Assembly (NCBI GenBank): GCA_018398765.1
Contig: JAHBMJ010002475.1
Span: forward strand, 13,582-49,948
Source of the DNA: Chromera velia
Taxonomy: Eukaryota > Sar > Chromeraceae
Length of the DNA: 36,367 nucleotides
Direction of reading: 5' to 3'
The notes under the pieces are model-generated. The model saw only the letters and a list, made by a program, of their open reading frames with translations, ran no database searches and had not been told where the DNA came from. Below are positions 1 through 11,701 of this stretch, in pieces. Every line of letters begins with the position of its first letter. Within the stretch, counting starts at the first letter, position 1. The position numbers and the translations under genes were made by a program.

Positions 1-901
1 CCCCCCCCTACCTTCTACCACAGCGGCACGTAACCCCCCTAAAAAATTTAAAAACCTAATTTTTTTGGCTTAATGTGTTTTATATACAGTACGGTTAGAA
101 GTTACTACCGGCCCCTTTTAGCCAGTAGCAAGTTACCATCAGTTTGGTAACCATCAGGTGGTAACCGGTAGACTTAAAGGCGGGTATTACTAGTACCACT
201 ACTATGGTAGTGCAAGGGAAAGCTCTGGTAAAAACAGTTGTTAGACTTATATATATTTTAAAGTCTGACGACTTAACTCATTAGCAGTTTAAAACCCTGA
301 AATGATCATACTCAAATAATATATGCTATACATAGTGATATACTTAGATATACTAGTTAGAGTTCAGTCATAAAATGATGAACATTGAATTTTATTAGAA
401 TAAACTTTTAATGAATGCCAAAAATATGATTTTTACTAGTCTAAAATTGTTTTATACCATGTTAATTTTGACTCAGAATGTGGCCAAATCTATATGTTTT
501 TAGCTACTATCACTACCATTGGAACAGTATTATCATAACCACAAAATTGGTAACCGGGCAGGCCTATAGTAACCGTCCTACTTTCGTTACTCCTAACCAT
601 ACTGTGTAGTGTTTTAATAGTGAAGAAGAACAGTCATTTTTGTTTGACTGGCATACAATTTGAAAGACCCCCTCTCTCTTCCTAGAGCCCGTTTGCGTGG
701 CAATGCATGCCACTGACACTCAAATAAATTTAATTTTACATGGCCCTTCAAACACCTATTTTCAGCAGCGCTATGTGTGAGAGTCCGAGACGACAAAGAA
801 GCGACTACCAGTGGTTTTGCCTTGAATTAGGCCTGAATTATATTTCGATTTATATATATATGAAATAACATGGGTAGTTGTGGAAACCTACCCTATGGCA
901 C
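1..901. other. AT-rich non-coding stretch at the left edge
   Basis: This stretch is clearly richer in A and T than the exons further right, and no reading frame in it looks like protein. It contains short recurring words such as GGTAACC and TACCAT, and TA-rich runs near 250 and 850. I see no transposase, RNA gene or splice-delimited exon. It resembles the two other AT-rich spacers at 13625-14250 and 26043-26300, each lying just past a gene's stop codon, so it is probably intergenic. Confidence 0.6.
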
Positions 902-1812
902 CGCCCTCTGGACCCTCGCATGCGTTGTATCTGAATGAGCCCACATGCCGACGCCATGCTCCGCCGCCGCACGTATACGCAGTCTGCCTGTATGTGTCAT
1001 ACTCGAGGCTCTGCTCATACATGCAAGCCTATGTTTGGCCTCTTTAGCAACTTAGTGTCTGAGCAACATCCTACAGCAGGTTTGAGTTGAAATCAGCCAA
1101 AGTCAGTGAATTATATTGAATCTATAGAGTCGGAAGTCTGAAGACAAAGCTTGATAGGACCTCTTAGAGTTAAAATAGGATTGAGACCTGGTTTACGTGA
1201 ACCTGTAAGGTGTTACTTGAGTTAGTGTTGCTCACGTTCCTCCTCTTAACCTTCCCTAGGGTTCTTGTCCTCGCTTTACCTTCTGTCTGGACGCCATAAG
1301 ATGGCCGGACAGGAGGGACAAAGCATTATGGTGACGCCAGCGGGGGGGATCTGTAGAGTCCTACCTTGTACACGTGGCACCACCCTCTGGACCCTCGCAT
1401 ACGCTGTATCTGAATGAGCCCACATGCCGACGCCATGCTCGGAGTTCGCCGCCGCACGTATACGCAGTCTGCCTGTATGTGTCGCACTCGAGGCTCTGCT
1501 CATGCATGTAAGCCTACGTTTGGCCTCTTTAGCAACTTAGTGTCTGAGCAACATCCTACAGCAGGTTTGAGTTGAAATCAGCCAAAGTCAGTGAATTATA
1601 TTGAATCTATAGAGTCGGAAGTCTGAAGACAAAGCTTGATAGGACCTCTTAGAGTTAAAATAGGATTGAGACCTGGTTTACGTGAACCTGTAAGGTGTTA
1701 CTTGAGTTAGTGTTGCTCACGTTCCTCCTCTTAACTTTCCCTAGGGTTCTTGTCATCGCTTTACCTTCTGTCTGGACGCCATAAGGTGGCCAGACAAGAG
1801 GGACAAAGCATA
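902..1812. repeat. Tandem duplication, two ~430 bp copies
   Basis: Copy 1 runs from about 902 to 1327 and copy 2 from about 1381 to 1812, head to tail, about 50 bases apart. They are nearly identical. The offset is 479 bases at the left end and 485 at the right because copy 2 has six extra bases near 1440. The other differences are about a dozen substitutions, mostly C/T or G/A transitions, several at CpG-like positions. No protein is evident in either copy, and the ORFs across it are not conserved between copies. It could be a fragment of a dispersed element or a simple local duplication. Confidence 0.85.
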
Positions 1813-1839
1813 TTTAAATATTATATTCCCGTTCAAAAA

Positions 1840-1904
1840 ATATATATAGAAATATATGTATGTATGTGTACATATATTCATATATATGTATATATGTATT
1901 CATA

Positions 1905-1943
<39 letters not shown>
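1840..1943. repeat. TA-rich microsatellite
   Basis: A stretch of ATATATGTAT-type words ends in a pure (TA)n run at about 1911-1941. It directly follows the second copy of the duplication. The ORF across it translates to Tyr/Ile repeats and is not a gene. Confidence 0.9.
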
Positions 1944-1945
<2 letters not shown>

Positions 1946-2387
1946 TAGAATCCAGGCCTAGGCCTTGAAAATGAAATTAATCAGGGCAGTGAAGACACAA
2001 GCAAACGAAATTACGAAGAATAACAATATGCAACAAAGGCGTTCAACAACCTTGAAGGGCATGAACACGCAGATATGAGGGTACCAAGAAGGATGCATGG
2101 TGATCGAGGAGGGAAAGACTCCTTTTCACCATGAGAGGAACAGAGAGGGACCTTGATTATTTTCCCTTTCCACCTCATTTTCCCTTCTTTTCTTTTTTCT
2201 CCCTATCACTCCTAATTGAGTTTCTTTACTGGCAGACAGTTGCTTCTCTTCTTCGGTGTTCAACTGCCTGCTTTGCTTATCTGTCAATCGTCTGAATCTG
2301 CATGGAGCTTCTCAGGACCTTCTCGGGTTCCTGCAGGAAGCTCTTCATCGTATTTACGTCCCTTGAACGGAGACGCATACTGAAGCC
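1944..2387. other. No feature seen
   Basis: This is mixed-composition sequence with pyrimidine-rich patches at 2155-2205. I see no convincing exon, RNA gene or repeat. Confidence 0.5.
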
Positions 2388-2579
2388 ATGCAAACAGACG
2401 GAGATGGTGATATCAAAATCAATTCTGCGTGTGGCGAGGAGACGCCACGTGTACGTGGAAAAAGAAAAAAGAGAGACGCAGATTCGTCCGTTCATACTCA
2501 CCCGTCCTCTCTGGACTGCATGGATGCGCCACGACCTGCAGAAGAATTGCATGATCGAGGCGCCCTGTCACGAAATTAA
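2388..2579 (+). CDS. Doubtful short ORF or first exon, unknown
   Basis: This 63-codon open frame starts at an ATG, is acidic at its start and carries a basic GKRKK cluster near residue 25 that could be a nuclear localisation signal. Its composition is more protein-like than most short frames here. However, a minus-strand frame (2277-2552) and another plus frame (2302-2649) overlap the same bases, and no flanking splice site forces a choice. It could be the first exon of a plus-strand gene running toward 4130, or chance. I assign no function. Confidence 0.2.
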   Translation: MQTDGDGDIKINSACGEETPRVRGKRKKRDADSSVHTHPSSLDCMDAPRPAEELHDRGALSRN

Positions 2580-2821
2580 AACGCCCATGCAGTGCAACTC
2601 CGCCCCCCCGCCCCGCCCCCCCCTATTTGTTCATTCTGTCTGTTATTGAGAACGCAATTAACAGACGCTATTGGAATTTCAATCCACCCGCCCTGTTCGG
2701 CGAAGCGCAACAATCGAACAACGCAGAGCGAAAGAGGAACGATGGCCGGATGATGCAGCAGACAAAGAAAGACGAAGCAAAAAGGACACACACGGTTACC
2801 AACGCACGCGTACCGTCCGAC

Positions 2822-3450
2822 CAATCCCTCCCTCCATCCCTCCATCCATCAAACCGATGCCCACTCATTCAATCACTTCCCCCTATTCATTCATTCATGC
2901 ATTCATTTATTCATTCATTCATTCATTCATTCATTCTCAAAACCCCTTTTTGTTTCACCAGGCGGCGAGTCAACGCCTCTTCCATCCATCCATCCATCCA
3001 TTCAGGTACTTCCCCTTTCAGTGACAGTAAATTCATCAAACGAGCTGAGTCAACGCCTCTTTTGTTCATTCATTCATTCATTTATTCATTCAATCATTCA
3101 TTGATTCATTCATTCTTCGTCCATTCATTCATTCCTTCGTTCATTCGAATGTGCATTCATTGCTACGTCCATTTCTCCATTCATACAGCCACGCCCGCTC
3201 TTTAGTTTTTGACCCACTTCCCCCTTCACATTCATTCAACTACTTCCTCTTTTGGCCAATGAATTTGACGGCGTGTCGATCTCTATCTCTACTTGATGCA
3301 TGCATTCTTCTCCTCAATTGCCTCAGTAGTCGGTCGACCCATGTGATCATTTGTTCCTTCGATCGTTGGTTGCCTCACTCATTGACTCAATGACTCAATC
3401 AATCAATCAGTCGATCAATCAGTCAGTCAGATCGATTGATCCAGAGATTG
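2822..3450. repeat. (ATTC)n and related tetranucleotide arrays
   Basis: Clusters of TTCA/ATTC units lie at about 2883-2938 and 3064-3160. CATC units lie near 2835 and 2985, and CAAT/CAGT units at about 3390-3430. The long Ser/His/Phe/Ile-rich frames across this region are translations of the repeat and are not genes. A 19-base phrase (GAGTCAACGCCTCTT plus flanks) occurs at both about 2968 and 3046, so part of the array was duplicated with its spacer. Confidence 0.9.
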
Positions 3451-3455
3451 ACGCA

Positions 3456-3460
3456 CGCAC

Positions 3461-3493
<33 letters not shown>
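3456..3493. repeat. (AC)n microsatellite
   Basis: This is an almost pure CA dinucleotide run with a few CG interruptions at its left end. Confidence 0.95.
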
Positions 3494-3496
<3 letters not shown>

Positions 3497-3868
3497 CACT
3501 GTCCCCTAGACTCAACAACTTGTAATCGATTGGCTTCCTCTTAGGTATCCCCGTTTGTCAATGATTGCTTGGCAATGAATGAATGCCACACATGCATGCA
3601 CCCTTACTTACCGTCTCGATTCGACTCGACCCCTCTGCGTGGGGGACTCCGTCTTGACTGTCGGACGGACATGCCGCGTCCCCGCTGTGCTGCGGGAGTG
3701 ACTGCGACCGCCGGCGACCGCATGCATGACTTTTTCTTTCTTTCTTTCTTTCTTTCTTTTGTCTGCACCCCTTGGGTGGCGACAAGTATGTTTGTTGGCT
3801 TCCGGAGGGACCGGATTGACTTTCCTCGACAACCTCTTTTGCTTCCCCCCCCTCCCTCCTCCGGGTCC

Positions 3869-3871
<3 letters not shown>

Positions 3872-3935
<64 letters not shown>
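3872..3935 (+). repeat. Compound (CT)n(GT)n microsatellite
   Basis: A (CT)n run at 3872-3902 is followed directly by a (GT)n run at about 3905-3933. The same compound order recurs on the sense strand of introns at 11606, 12384, 24475 and 28469, so this copy may mark an intron of an unrecognised plus-strand gene. Confidence 0.9.
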
Positions 3936-3937
<2 letters not shown>

Positions 3938-5165
3938 CTTCCCAGTGAACTTCCCAAGAGTCTTCTTATGGAGTTCATGGACTTTCAACGGTCTTTAAGA
4001 AACAGCAGCAAAAATAGCGGACGCAATTCGTCAAGAACCAGAAACAATCCGTCAAAAACAATCTCAAGAACAAGGAAAAAGGTCATCAAGCGCGACTATC
4101 TGAAATCTGCATTGGAAGAGAAGAGAGGTACTACAGGGCAGGAGGAAGGACAGGAAGGCCGGAGAAAAACTCCCTTCCTTCCTCACTCCCGAACTTTGAC
4201 CTCAGGAAGAGAGAGGAAAATGATGCATGGGACAAGCCAGGCACACACAAAAGCGAGCCGGGTAGACATCACATGCCATGCCACGGCATCTTGCGCATGC
4301 AGACGCTCATGCGAATGTGGCGGTAAACTGCATGGTAGTTTACTCATGGAACGAGAGGTAAATCTATATTTATTCATTCCATCAGAGATTCAGACTGTGG
4401 GGAAACAGACAGGGGTGCAGACATATGAACCAGGAAGGAGGAATAGAGAGGGGAATTGAAGGAGTGCGCGAGAGACATTGTTCGATTGAGCGATCAGTCA
4501 ATCAGTCAGAGAGTCACTCTTCATTCCCCCATGCAGCTGACCATGGATCTATCGTTCTTTTCCTTTTAATTCATGCAATGCAACCGGCCGATCCTCTGCT
4601 CCCCACCCCCTACCCCCTACGAAAGAGCCCTCGACTGCCCCCCCTCTGAGACTCGCTACTTCACCCCAAATACTTCACCTGGGAGTGCACGAGAATACAG
4701 AAGGGAAGCCGAAATGAAAACGAGAGGCCGTTTCATAGAAGAAGACAGGAACATCGTCAGTGGAAGGAAGAATAAAAAAACCTTACCACCCCTTCAGTGC
4801 GTGGTCAGACAAGATGACAGACAGTCAGACTCTCGCAAGACAAGGAAGAAACATGCACCGACAAGGCAGAGAGACAGCTAGACAAATGGAAAAGAGACAG
4901 AGACCAAAAATAAAGGAGAAAAAGCAAGGACCAAGGAACGAACAAATAAAAGGAAGAACAACTAATGAGATGGAAATTCAGGAGCGCACCTCTGCAGTTT
5001 CTTTCATTCGGCTATCTGCCGAGTGCACTCCCTTCCTCTCTACGAGTCTCTCTCTCACCCGTTCGTTTCATTTCCGTGCCCTTCAAGCCCCTTGCTGTCC
5101 TCTAGGATTGAAAGAAACTTTTGACGTCAACACACACACCCCTTTGTTTCGTCAAAGTTGCGATC
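3936..5165. other. No firm gene; one possible exon at 3968-4127
   Basis: A plus-strand stretch beginning with ATG at 3968 encodes a Ser/Asn/Arg-rich then basic segment ending in DYLKSALEEKR just before a GTACTA that could be a donor. It is the only part with a protein-like feel. Purine-rich frames at 4690-4880 encode Arg/Lys/Glu-rich peptides of the kind random purine-rich DNA gives. There is no clear acceptor, phase chain or family resemblance. I see no RNA gene. Confidence 0.25.
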
Positions 5166-7019
5166 TCAACTCTCGGCGATTTCGGTAGTCCCGATTTTGT
5201 TCTTTTCCCCTTCTGATACAGTTCTGTTCTGTTGCTTCTGTTTGCTTGCTCTTCTCTCCTCTCGCATCGACATGGTCATGCAGACAGAACCTTGCTTGCT
5301 GTGTGACACGCAGACCTTGTAACAGAAAAAAATCCAGAAACATGACGGAAGAAGAAGTCAAACAGGGTACTCACATGAATCGGTGTTTGATCAAAAGACC
5401 TCCAGGGTTGCTCAACAGGAGGCGTTTCATTTTCTCAAGACGAGTCGTTCGTTCTGTTGCCGCCGTCACTTTCGGTGCACTCGAAAGAGAAAGAGGAAGG
5501 GGACCAGAAGCAGAACCATCGACTGAGACAGTCACTGGCTGCTGCTGGGCGTGATGATCGTGTATCAGGAAACGGGAAGACCCCCTCCCCACCGCCCCCC
5601 ACCGCCCACCACGCCGGCCATACGAGGGGGACGAGAGACGGCGTGGGGGAGCCACTGCATTCGTCGACGATGAAGCTGCCGCTGCCGCTGAAGCCTCCTG
5701 GAGGCCTCCTGAGACCAACACTGGCACAAGTGAAGGTGCGGGTTTTGCTTCAGGCGACGCCAAAGAATGGCGGTGGTGCCATGGGGGGGGTGTAGGGAGC
5801 AGAGGGAACGTTTCCGGCTGCTGCTGCTGTTGGAACAGAAGGGGATGATTGAACCAGGCAGGAAAAGGGGGTCTCCACTCAGAAGAAGACAGGGGGATCG
5901 GAGGGAAGCAACAGGAATACTGAGAGGAAGGAGGAAACAATCGGAATCCTTCCCCCTCTTCCATCGTTTCTGGAGCCGTTTCGGTCCCTGTACCGACCCT
6001 GATCTCTGTCAGACACTCACGTATTCCTCCGTGCAGCTGCAGCCGCATCTCATCGGGGGCATCTGTACTTGGAGTGGCCGTGGAGGACGTCGAGGGCCCC
6101 CCTTTTTCGTCTCTCCCTGCTCTATCTGTTTCAGAGCTCAACCAATCTGTAGCACTCGCTCTGTGCTCCTTGGCGTCGAGTCTCTCGTGGGAGCCTCGAA
6201 ACACTCGTGCTGAACCGACACTTGTGCTTCGATGTTGCTCTCCACTTTCTCCCTCTCCCGCTGTAACCAACCTCCGTTTTTCTCCTGCGGACAGAAATCG
6301 TTGTGGCGGGTGACGCGGGGGAGGAGACAACTGAGGAGGCAGATGGTTTTGAAAGGGGAGAGCGGAGTAGTGGGGGCTGGGAAAGAGGCATGCACCTTCG
6401 ACGTGCGGGGGCGGGTTCGGGTGTGTGATTGCTCGGATGGCCTCAGCGTGGGAGTTCTGTGGCACCGGGGGGCGAGCAGACCTCCAACTACAATCTCTCC
6501 CCTGTATGATCCCCGAATTGCCAGCAAACACACCCATGCTGCTGCTCTCTGCACCTTCATGAGTATGGCACGTGAGATCGTCAGTCTCTCGAGAGACTTC
6601 CCAAGCTGCATGATTTGCGTGATGATATGAGGGGGACGAGGCAGACTTTGTACACAGAGGAAGCCTCGGTGGATTCCCTGCTAAAGTAACGTTGTCTCCT
6701 CGGTCCCCCTGCATGTTCTCTGCAATGCCCTCAGGGTATCCGAAAACAAAAGACAGCGTTTTTTCGAGTACCCCCTCAGTCTCCTCACGATGTTCGACGG
6801 GGAACTGCCAGTCCTGCTGATACTTCACCGAACCAAAGTCAGAAGAATCTTTCTTTTCCTTCTCCTTCCTCTCTTGGGCACCCTTCTTTCCCGAGGCTTG
6901 TCTGTGTTTTGAGGGTGCTGTCGAGGGTTTGGATACACAGAAGTGGCAACAGTTGCACAGCCTGCATGCACCCAAGCCACCATGTAGACATGCAAGCCGA
7001 CAACACATTTGTGCGCGTC

Positions 7020-7084
<65 letters not shown>

Positions 7085-8162
7085 ATACCCGCACTCACAT
7101 ACCCACACACATACAGACACTCATACACGCGCGCGCGCGCGTACACACACACCTTTTTGCTTTTGGTTACCTAGACACACGCGCGCACACACACACATAC
7201 GCATACGCAGTCACACACACATATATACACATACACATAGGGATACACACACACACACACACACACACACATACGCATACGCAGTCACACACACATATAT
7301 ACACATACACATAGGGATAGACACACACACACACACACACAGAGGTGGAAGGGGGTTGGATAGGGGGGGGGGCGGAGGAGAAGGACAGGTGAGGACAGGC
7401 GGAATATAAAAAGTGAAGCGTCTGAGGAGCACAAAGGAGTCTTCGGATGGTAAAAGCAAAAAACCAAGCGCGCAGAAAAAACCTACCAGCTCACGCAAAA
7501 CATCAATCGAATCGATGGGACCCATGCCCTTCTCCACTGTTCTTGCGGTAAGAAAGAAAACTCTGCGCTTTGATACATGCCTGTGTGCAGCTTCGGAAGA
7601 CTCAGATCTCCAGCGGTCAACTACCAGTCAGCTCGATCCACCTAATACGTCAGAGACAAAGGGACGACACCACACAGTGCTGCCTTAGACCTCGCATTGA
7701 AGCATCATTGACTGACCATCCGCGTTTGCAGCCCCTCTTAGTGCGGGCCCAGAAGCATTTCTGCCCCCCGCAATTTCCCGGAGAGTGCCAGAGAGACCCA
7801 ATGGTCGGGAGGTCACTCAAGAACGAGCCGTTCCGACCCTTTTCTCCGTCGTCTGAGGGGGACACCAAGGCGCCCGTGCAGGAGAATTTCAAAGAGACAG
7901 GGAGACAAGGTGAGCTCTGAAGGCGCCTCAGCTTCCCTGCTCCTCCCGCGGGACCTTCCTCGAAATCGCTCGGCTCCTCAATCTGTGCAACGCCAGCCGC
8001 AGCTTTGGCAGGAGAAGAGGGAGAGTGCGAAGAGTACGAGCGCCTTGCCGCCCGCAAGTAGACCTCTCTGTCAGACCTCAAACAGAAGTGAAGAAAAGTC
8101 TTACGAACCGAGAGATGAGCGTCCATGCTTTCAAACTCAATCCCCTTCGCAGAAAGGACCAT
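5166..8162 (-). CDS. Unknown protein, three exons, ~720 residues
   Basis: I do not recognise this protein. Read on the minus strand, exon 1 is 8162-7717 (ATG at 8162; donor GTCAGT, phase 2). Exon 2 is 6961-5375 (acceptor TGCAG, enters in phase 2; donor GTGAGT, leaves in phase 2). Exon 3 is 5298-5166 (acceptor ACACAG, phase 2, stop TGA). Both junctions agree in phase, which is the main reason to accept it. Exon 2 alone is 1587 bases and open throughout. It begins with a Cys-rich LCNCCHFC stretch and is rich in Pro, Ser, Glu and Gly, with a five-Gln run and a five-Ala run: largely disordered sequence typical of big protist proteins. Exon 3 ends in a Lys/Arg/Gln-rich tail. I see no transmembrane segment and no known domain. 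Intron 1 (6962-7716) holds long GT repeats on the sense strand; intron 2 is only 76 bases. Overlapping plus-strand frames at 7413-8172 also look open and carry GT/AG pairs, but they do not chain in phase. The start could lie further upstream, since CCATCCAG just before the ATG resembles an acceptor. Confidence 0.6.
7021..7345. repeat. (CA)n arrays with a duplicated 50-base block
   Basis: A (CA)n run at 7021-7079 is followed by a (CG)n patch at about 7127-7141 and further CA arrays. A 50-base block at 7196-7245 recurs identically at 7270-7319, offset 74 bases, with CA repeats between. The region lies in intron 1 of the minus-strand gene, where the sense strand reads (GT)n. The Thr/His and Cys/Val frames crossing it are repeat translations. 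Confidence 0.9.
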
Positions 8163-8818
8163 ACCTGGATGGTGAGTGCCTGGGTCGATGCTCAGTCTGC
8201 TCAGTCCATGTCAACCACATTGCCAAAAACAAATCACAAATTTTCACATGCACTCGGTTCTCCCATGTATGACATATAGCCACACCTTCTCCTTCTGCGT
8301 GCTACCTGCGGAACCTCGAACCACTGCATGCAGACCATTGCAGACCTAGTTGAGCGAAAGGGAGATGGCTGCAGAGATTTCACACATACGCGAACGATAC
8401 TGAACGCGTGGCATGGCTTTCGGACTATTCGGGTCCTGCAGTGTTGGGCCGGGGTCCGACCTCATATGGGCATGCATGCACTATGGCTGTCATCTTAAAT
8501 TTCCGGGATTTTCTCTCAGACTCAAAAATGTCTTCTCGATCTTTAAATTCTGGCATGCAGAGAGAGTCTCAGTGAGTCAAAACTTCGCTGCCACAGGCCC
8601 ATATATACGTGCCTACAATCCGTTAAGAGGACAGTCTGAAACGAAACCAGGATTCCTTTACTTGTCGCACGGTGGATCAATGTAAGGGCGTGTTAGTGGT
8701 GCAAGTTGAAGATTTGTTCCGTCTCCTCTATTCCAGACTCTTTGGATCTCCCCCAGAGGTCTTCAATCTGCTTCTGCCTTCGCTTAGGAGTGCCCTAAGT
8801 TAGCTAGAGAGAGGGGGT
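8163..8818. promoter_or_regulatory. Divergent intergenic spacer, presumed promoters
   Basis: These 656 bases separate the minus-strand start at 8162 from the plus-strand start at 8819. If both starts are right, both genes' promoters lie here. I see no TATA-like box at a convincing distance and no repeat. GCATGCATGC words occur near 8328 and 8470. The frame at 8413-8685 does not look like a conserved protein. Confidence 0.4.
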
Positions 8819-11602
8819 ATGGAGTGTACCAATGTCGAGTGGCACCTTGGCGGTGCTTCTTTGGAGGACGAGATCGTGTGTCCAGTCTGCGGACTTGTCA
8901 GAGACCCACAAGAATTGAATCTGGTGCAAGACAGTGGTGAACCGCACCGCGGTCAATTCCTCTTCAGTGGATCGTATGCCTACTTCAGCCACACAAATCG
9001 TTTGGATGCGAAGCTGAGCAAGCGCCTGGGGGTGAAGACCCCAGAGGATAGGTGGAGACTGAAAGAGGTAGATAGATGCGTCTTTTTGTCTGAATTGCGA
9101 ATTGCTAATTCCATCGCTCTCAGCTCGTTCTCCTTATTCTTCCCCCCCCTTGTCTCTTGCAGAAGAATTTCGAGACATCGGTGACAACCTTCTGCCGTCA
9201 GGTGAAGCACCCAAGTGAGGCCGCGGCAGTGATACAATTTCTTCGCTCACGGTGGAAGGAGACGGGAAAGAAAGACCACAGAAAAAGAGGTCACGGACTC
9301 TTTCTCCAGACTGTCGCCGCTCTGTACCTGCTGATGCGGTTCCGGAAAGGATCCACGCGTCTGTTCGGAGAGTTTCTGGTCGGTCGGTCAGACTTGTCTT
9401 CCTTTTGTTTGTTGATGCCTTTTCTCTCTTTTTTTTCTGTTGAACCAGCACCAACCCACTTCTTCCGTCTGCGCGTTCTCCTCTCTTTCTCTCTCTCTCT
9501 TTGTTGCTCTCTCTTTCTCTTTTTCTCTCACCCCAACCCACCCCGCCTCTCTTTCTCTTCCTCTTCCCCTCTCTGTGTGTCGTGGCTTGTCTTCTCTGGT
9601 TTGTGTTTGTGGTCGTGAGTGTTCCTGGGGATCCTAAAATGTCGGAGTGGTTTTTTCAATGGAATGACAACTGAATTTGATGTGTTTCCATAGCAGTTTC
9701 TTTCAATGTATTTTTGAACAAGCGGTTCAATGAATGGGCCTGCGGCTCTTTGTCCACGCATTCTTCGGAGCATATCTCGTCGATCGGTCTTTCTTCCTCC
9801 ACTAGCTTAGAGCCTCTTTTATGCGCCTGGCTTTTTCCCCTTCAGTTTCTCCTTCTAGAATCACTGGAAGGAACAGAAAAATGGGAATGGAATCGCGCGA
9901 ATCCGTGCTGTCTGCCCTATCGCGGCTTCCTCGTTCCCTCCATTCCTGCAACTGAATAAATCAAATCGGTGCTGGTGGGTGCATGCAGCTACAGTGCGGT
10001 CTGTACTCGACCAAAATTGGAGAAACCCGTGCATTCGCAGAAGTCTCCGCCAGAAGAGAAAGGGAGCTTCGGACGGAGGCGGAGATCCAAACTGCCCTCC
10101 GTCCCCAAAAAGGAGACGGCACGCAGACGAGTGACGAAGAAGAAGACGGACAGCGGCAGGGAGGGAGGAGGAAAGAGGACGTGCTCGAGTCCTCTTCTGC
10201 CTCCTCTTCTGCCTCCTCCTCTTCCTCTTCGTCATCGTGTGCTGCTGTTGCTCCACCCCCTTCGGATCAAATCTTTCCCTGCACCCTTGCCAGCGAGGAG
10301 GCTAGTGTGAAGAAAGCTGGCAGCGAGGCCGGCGGAGACGCGAAACGAAAGAGAAGAAAGATCCTCGAAGCGCCCCCTGAAAACAAGAGAGAGGGAAAGG
10401 GCGAGGACTGCCGTGGAGTCTCGAAAGCGGACGATGCGGAGGAAAAGCGTCTTGTTGATGCAGATCCGGAAAACCGGATGATGTCCACGTCTTTAGCCGT
10501 CTCCTCTTCGGTCGCGGTCGCTCTTCCCCCCGGGGAACTCTCAACTCAGCTCTCGAGTCCGCGGCCCGAAGGAGACAAAAGGGATCACGGAGAGGCTAAT
10601 GGAGATTCATCTGGGGGTGAGTGGAGCCAGGAGAGCGAAGGGGGGGGGCGGAAGCGGAAAAGAAAAGAGAGAGACAAAGCAGCAAGGGAGTATAATCCCT
10701 TGGAGGACTGGACACTACAGGATGCCGCTGGTGTAGAAAAGTTTGTGCGTGTCCTCTTCTCCAGTGCAGATGCGTTGGCGTCTGCAGTCGTGAGGCTTCG
10801 TCCGTTGACAGAGTATGAAGTGATGCGAGGACGATTTCAGGAAGACTCGACAAAGCTGTGGGAGCATGTGAGGACTACGAGGGAAGGGGTCTCGAGAGGG
10901 GAAGTTGGGAGGAGGGTGGACACGCGACAGCAGCAGCAGCAGCTTGGGAATATGGAGGGGACCGCCTCGACGTTGTCGGTTGCAGAGACGGTTGCGTCAC
11001 TTGGAACGCGCCTTCTGGATTTGTACGTTGCCTTTGCAGAGACCCCGTTGGACCATTGCTTGTCGGGGGAAGAAGGGAGAGGACGGTCAGAACCCGACAG
11101 AGAAAGAGAAAGAGAGGCAGCAGAGAGAGATGAAAGGGGGGAGGAGGAGGGAGGAGAAGAAGACAGGGGAGACATGGGTTGTGTTAATACAACCACTCTG
11201 GCATCTCAGACAAGAGGGCAGGCAGGGAAGTTGGTCAGCGGGGCGTGCTTGTACTATGCGATGCTTTTGGAGGCATTGGAGTTGATCAAGGTGGGTGGGT
11301 GGGTGGGTTTTTGCTTTTCTTCTGCTTAGATTGTGATGTACAACACGTGTGTTGAATTGGCCGACCTTGGTCACTGTCTCTTCACTGACTTTGTGGCAAA
11401 AAGGCATCTAGCTGTTTTTTTCTTGCCGGCTGAAGAATTCTTGGGATTTTAATTGAAGATCGGTATGGGAGGAAAGGGAAGAGGGGAGAGGGGCCTGTGG
11501 AGACTTAATTAATTGTTTTCTCCTCCGGCTACAGTTCGAGGGGGCGTCATTTAATCTGTCCGTTCCCTTTGGTGTTGCATCTCTCCTTCTCTGTGTATAA
11601 TT

Positions 11603-11701
<99 letters not shown>

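Noticed and set aside
7009-7409. Thr/His-rich and Cys/Val-rich ORFs
   Set aside because: They are translations of (CA)n/(GT)n repeats inside an intron.
7413-8172. Plus-strand exon chain using GTAAGA at 7548, GTGAGC at 7910 and GTGAGT at 8172
   Set aside because: The first intron would be only about 43 bases, and the frames do not stay in phase to the last donor. The overlapping minus-strand exon joins its neighbour in phase on consensus sites, so I preferred that.
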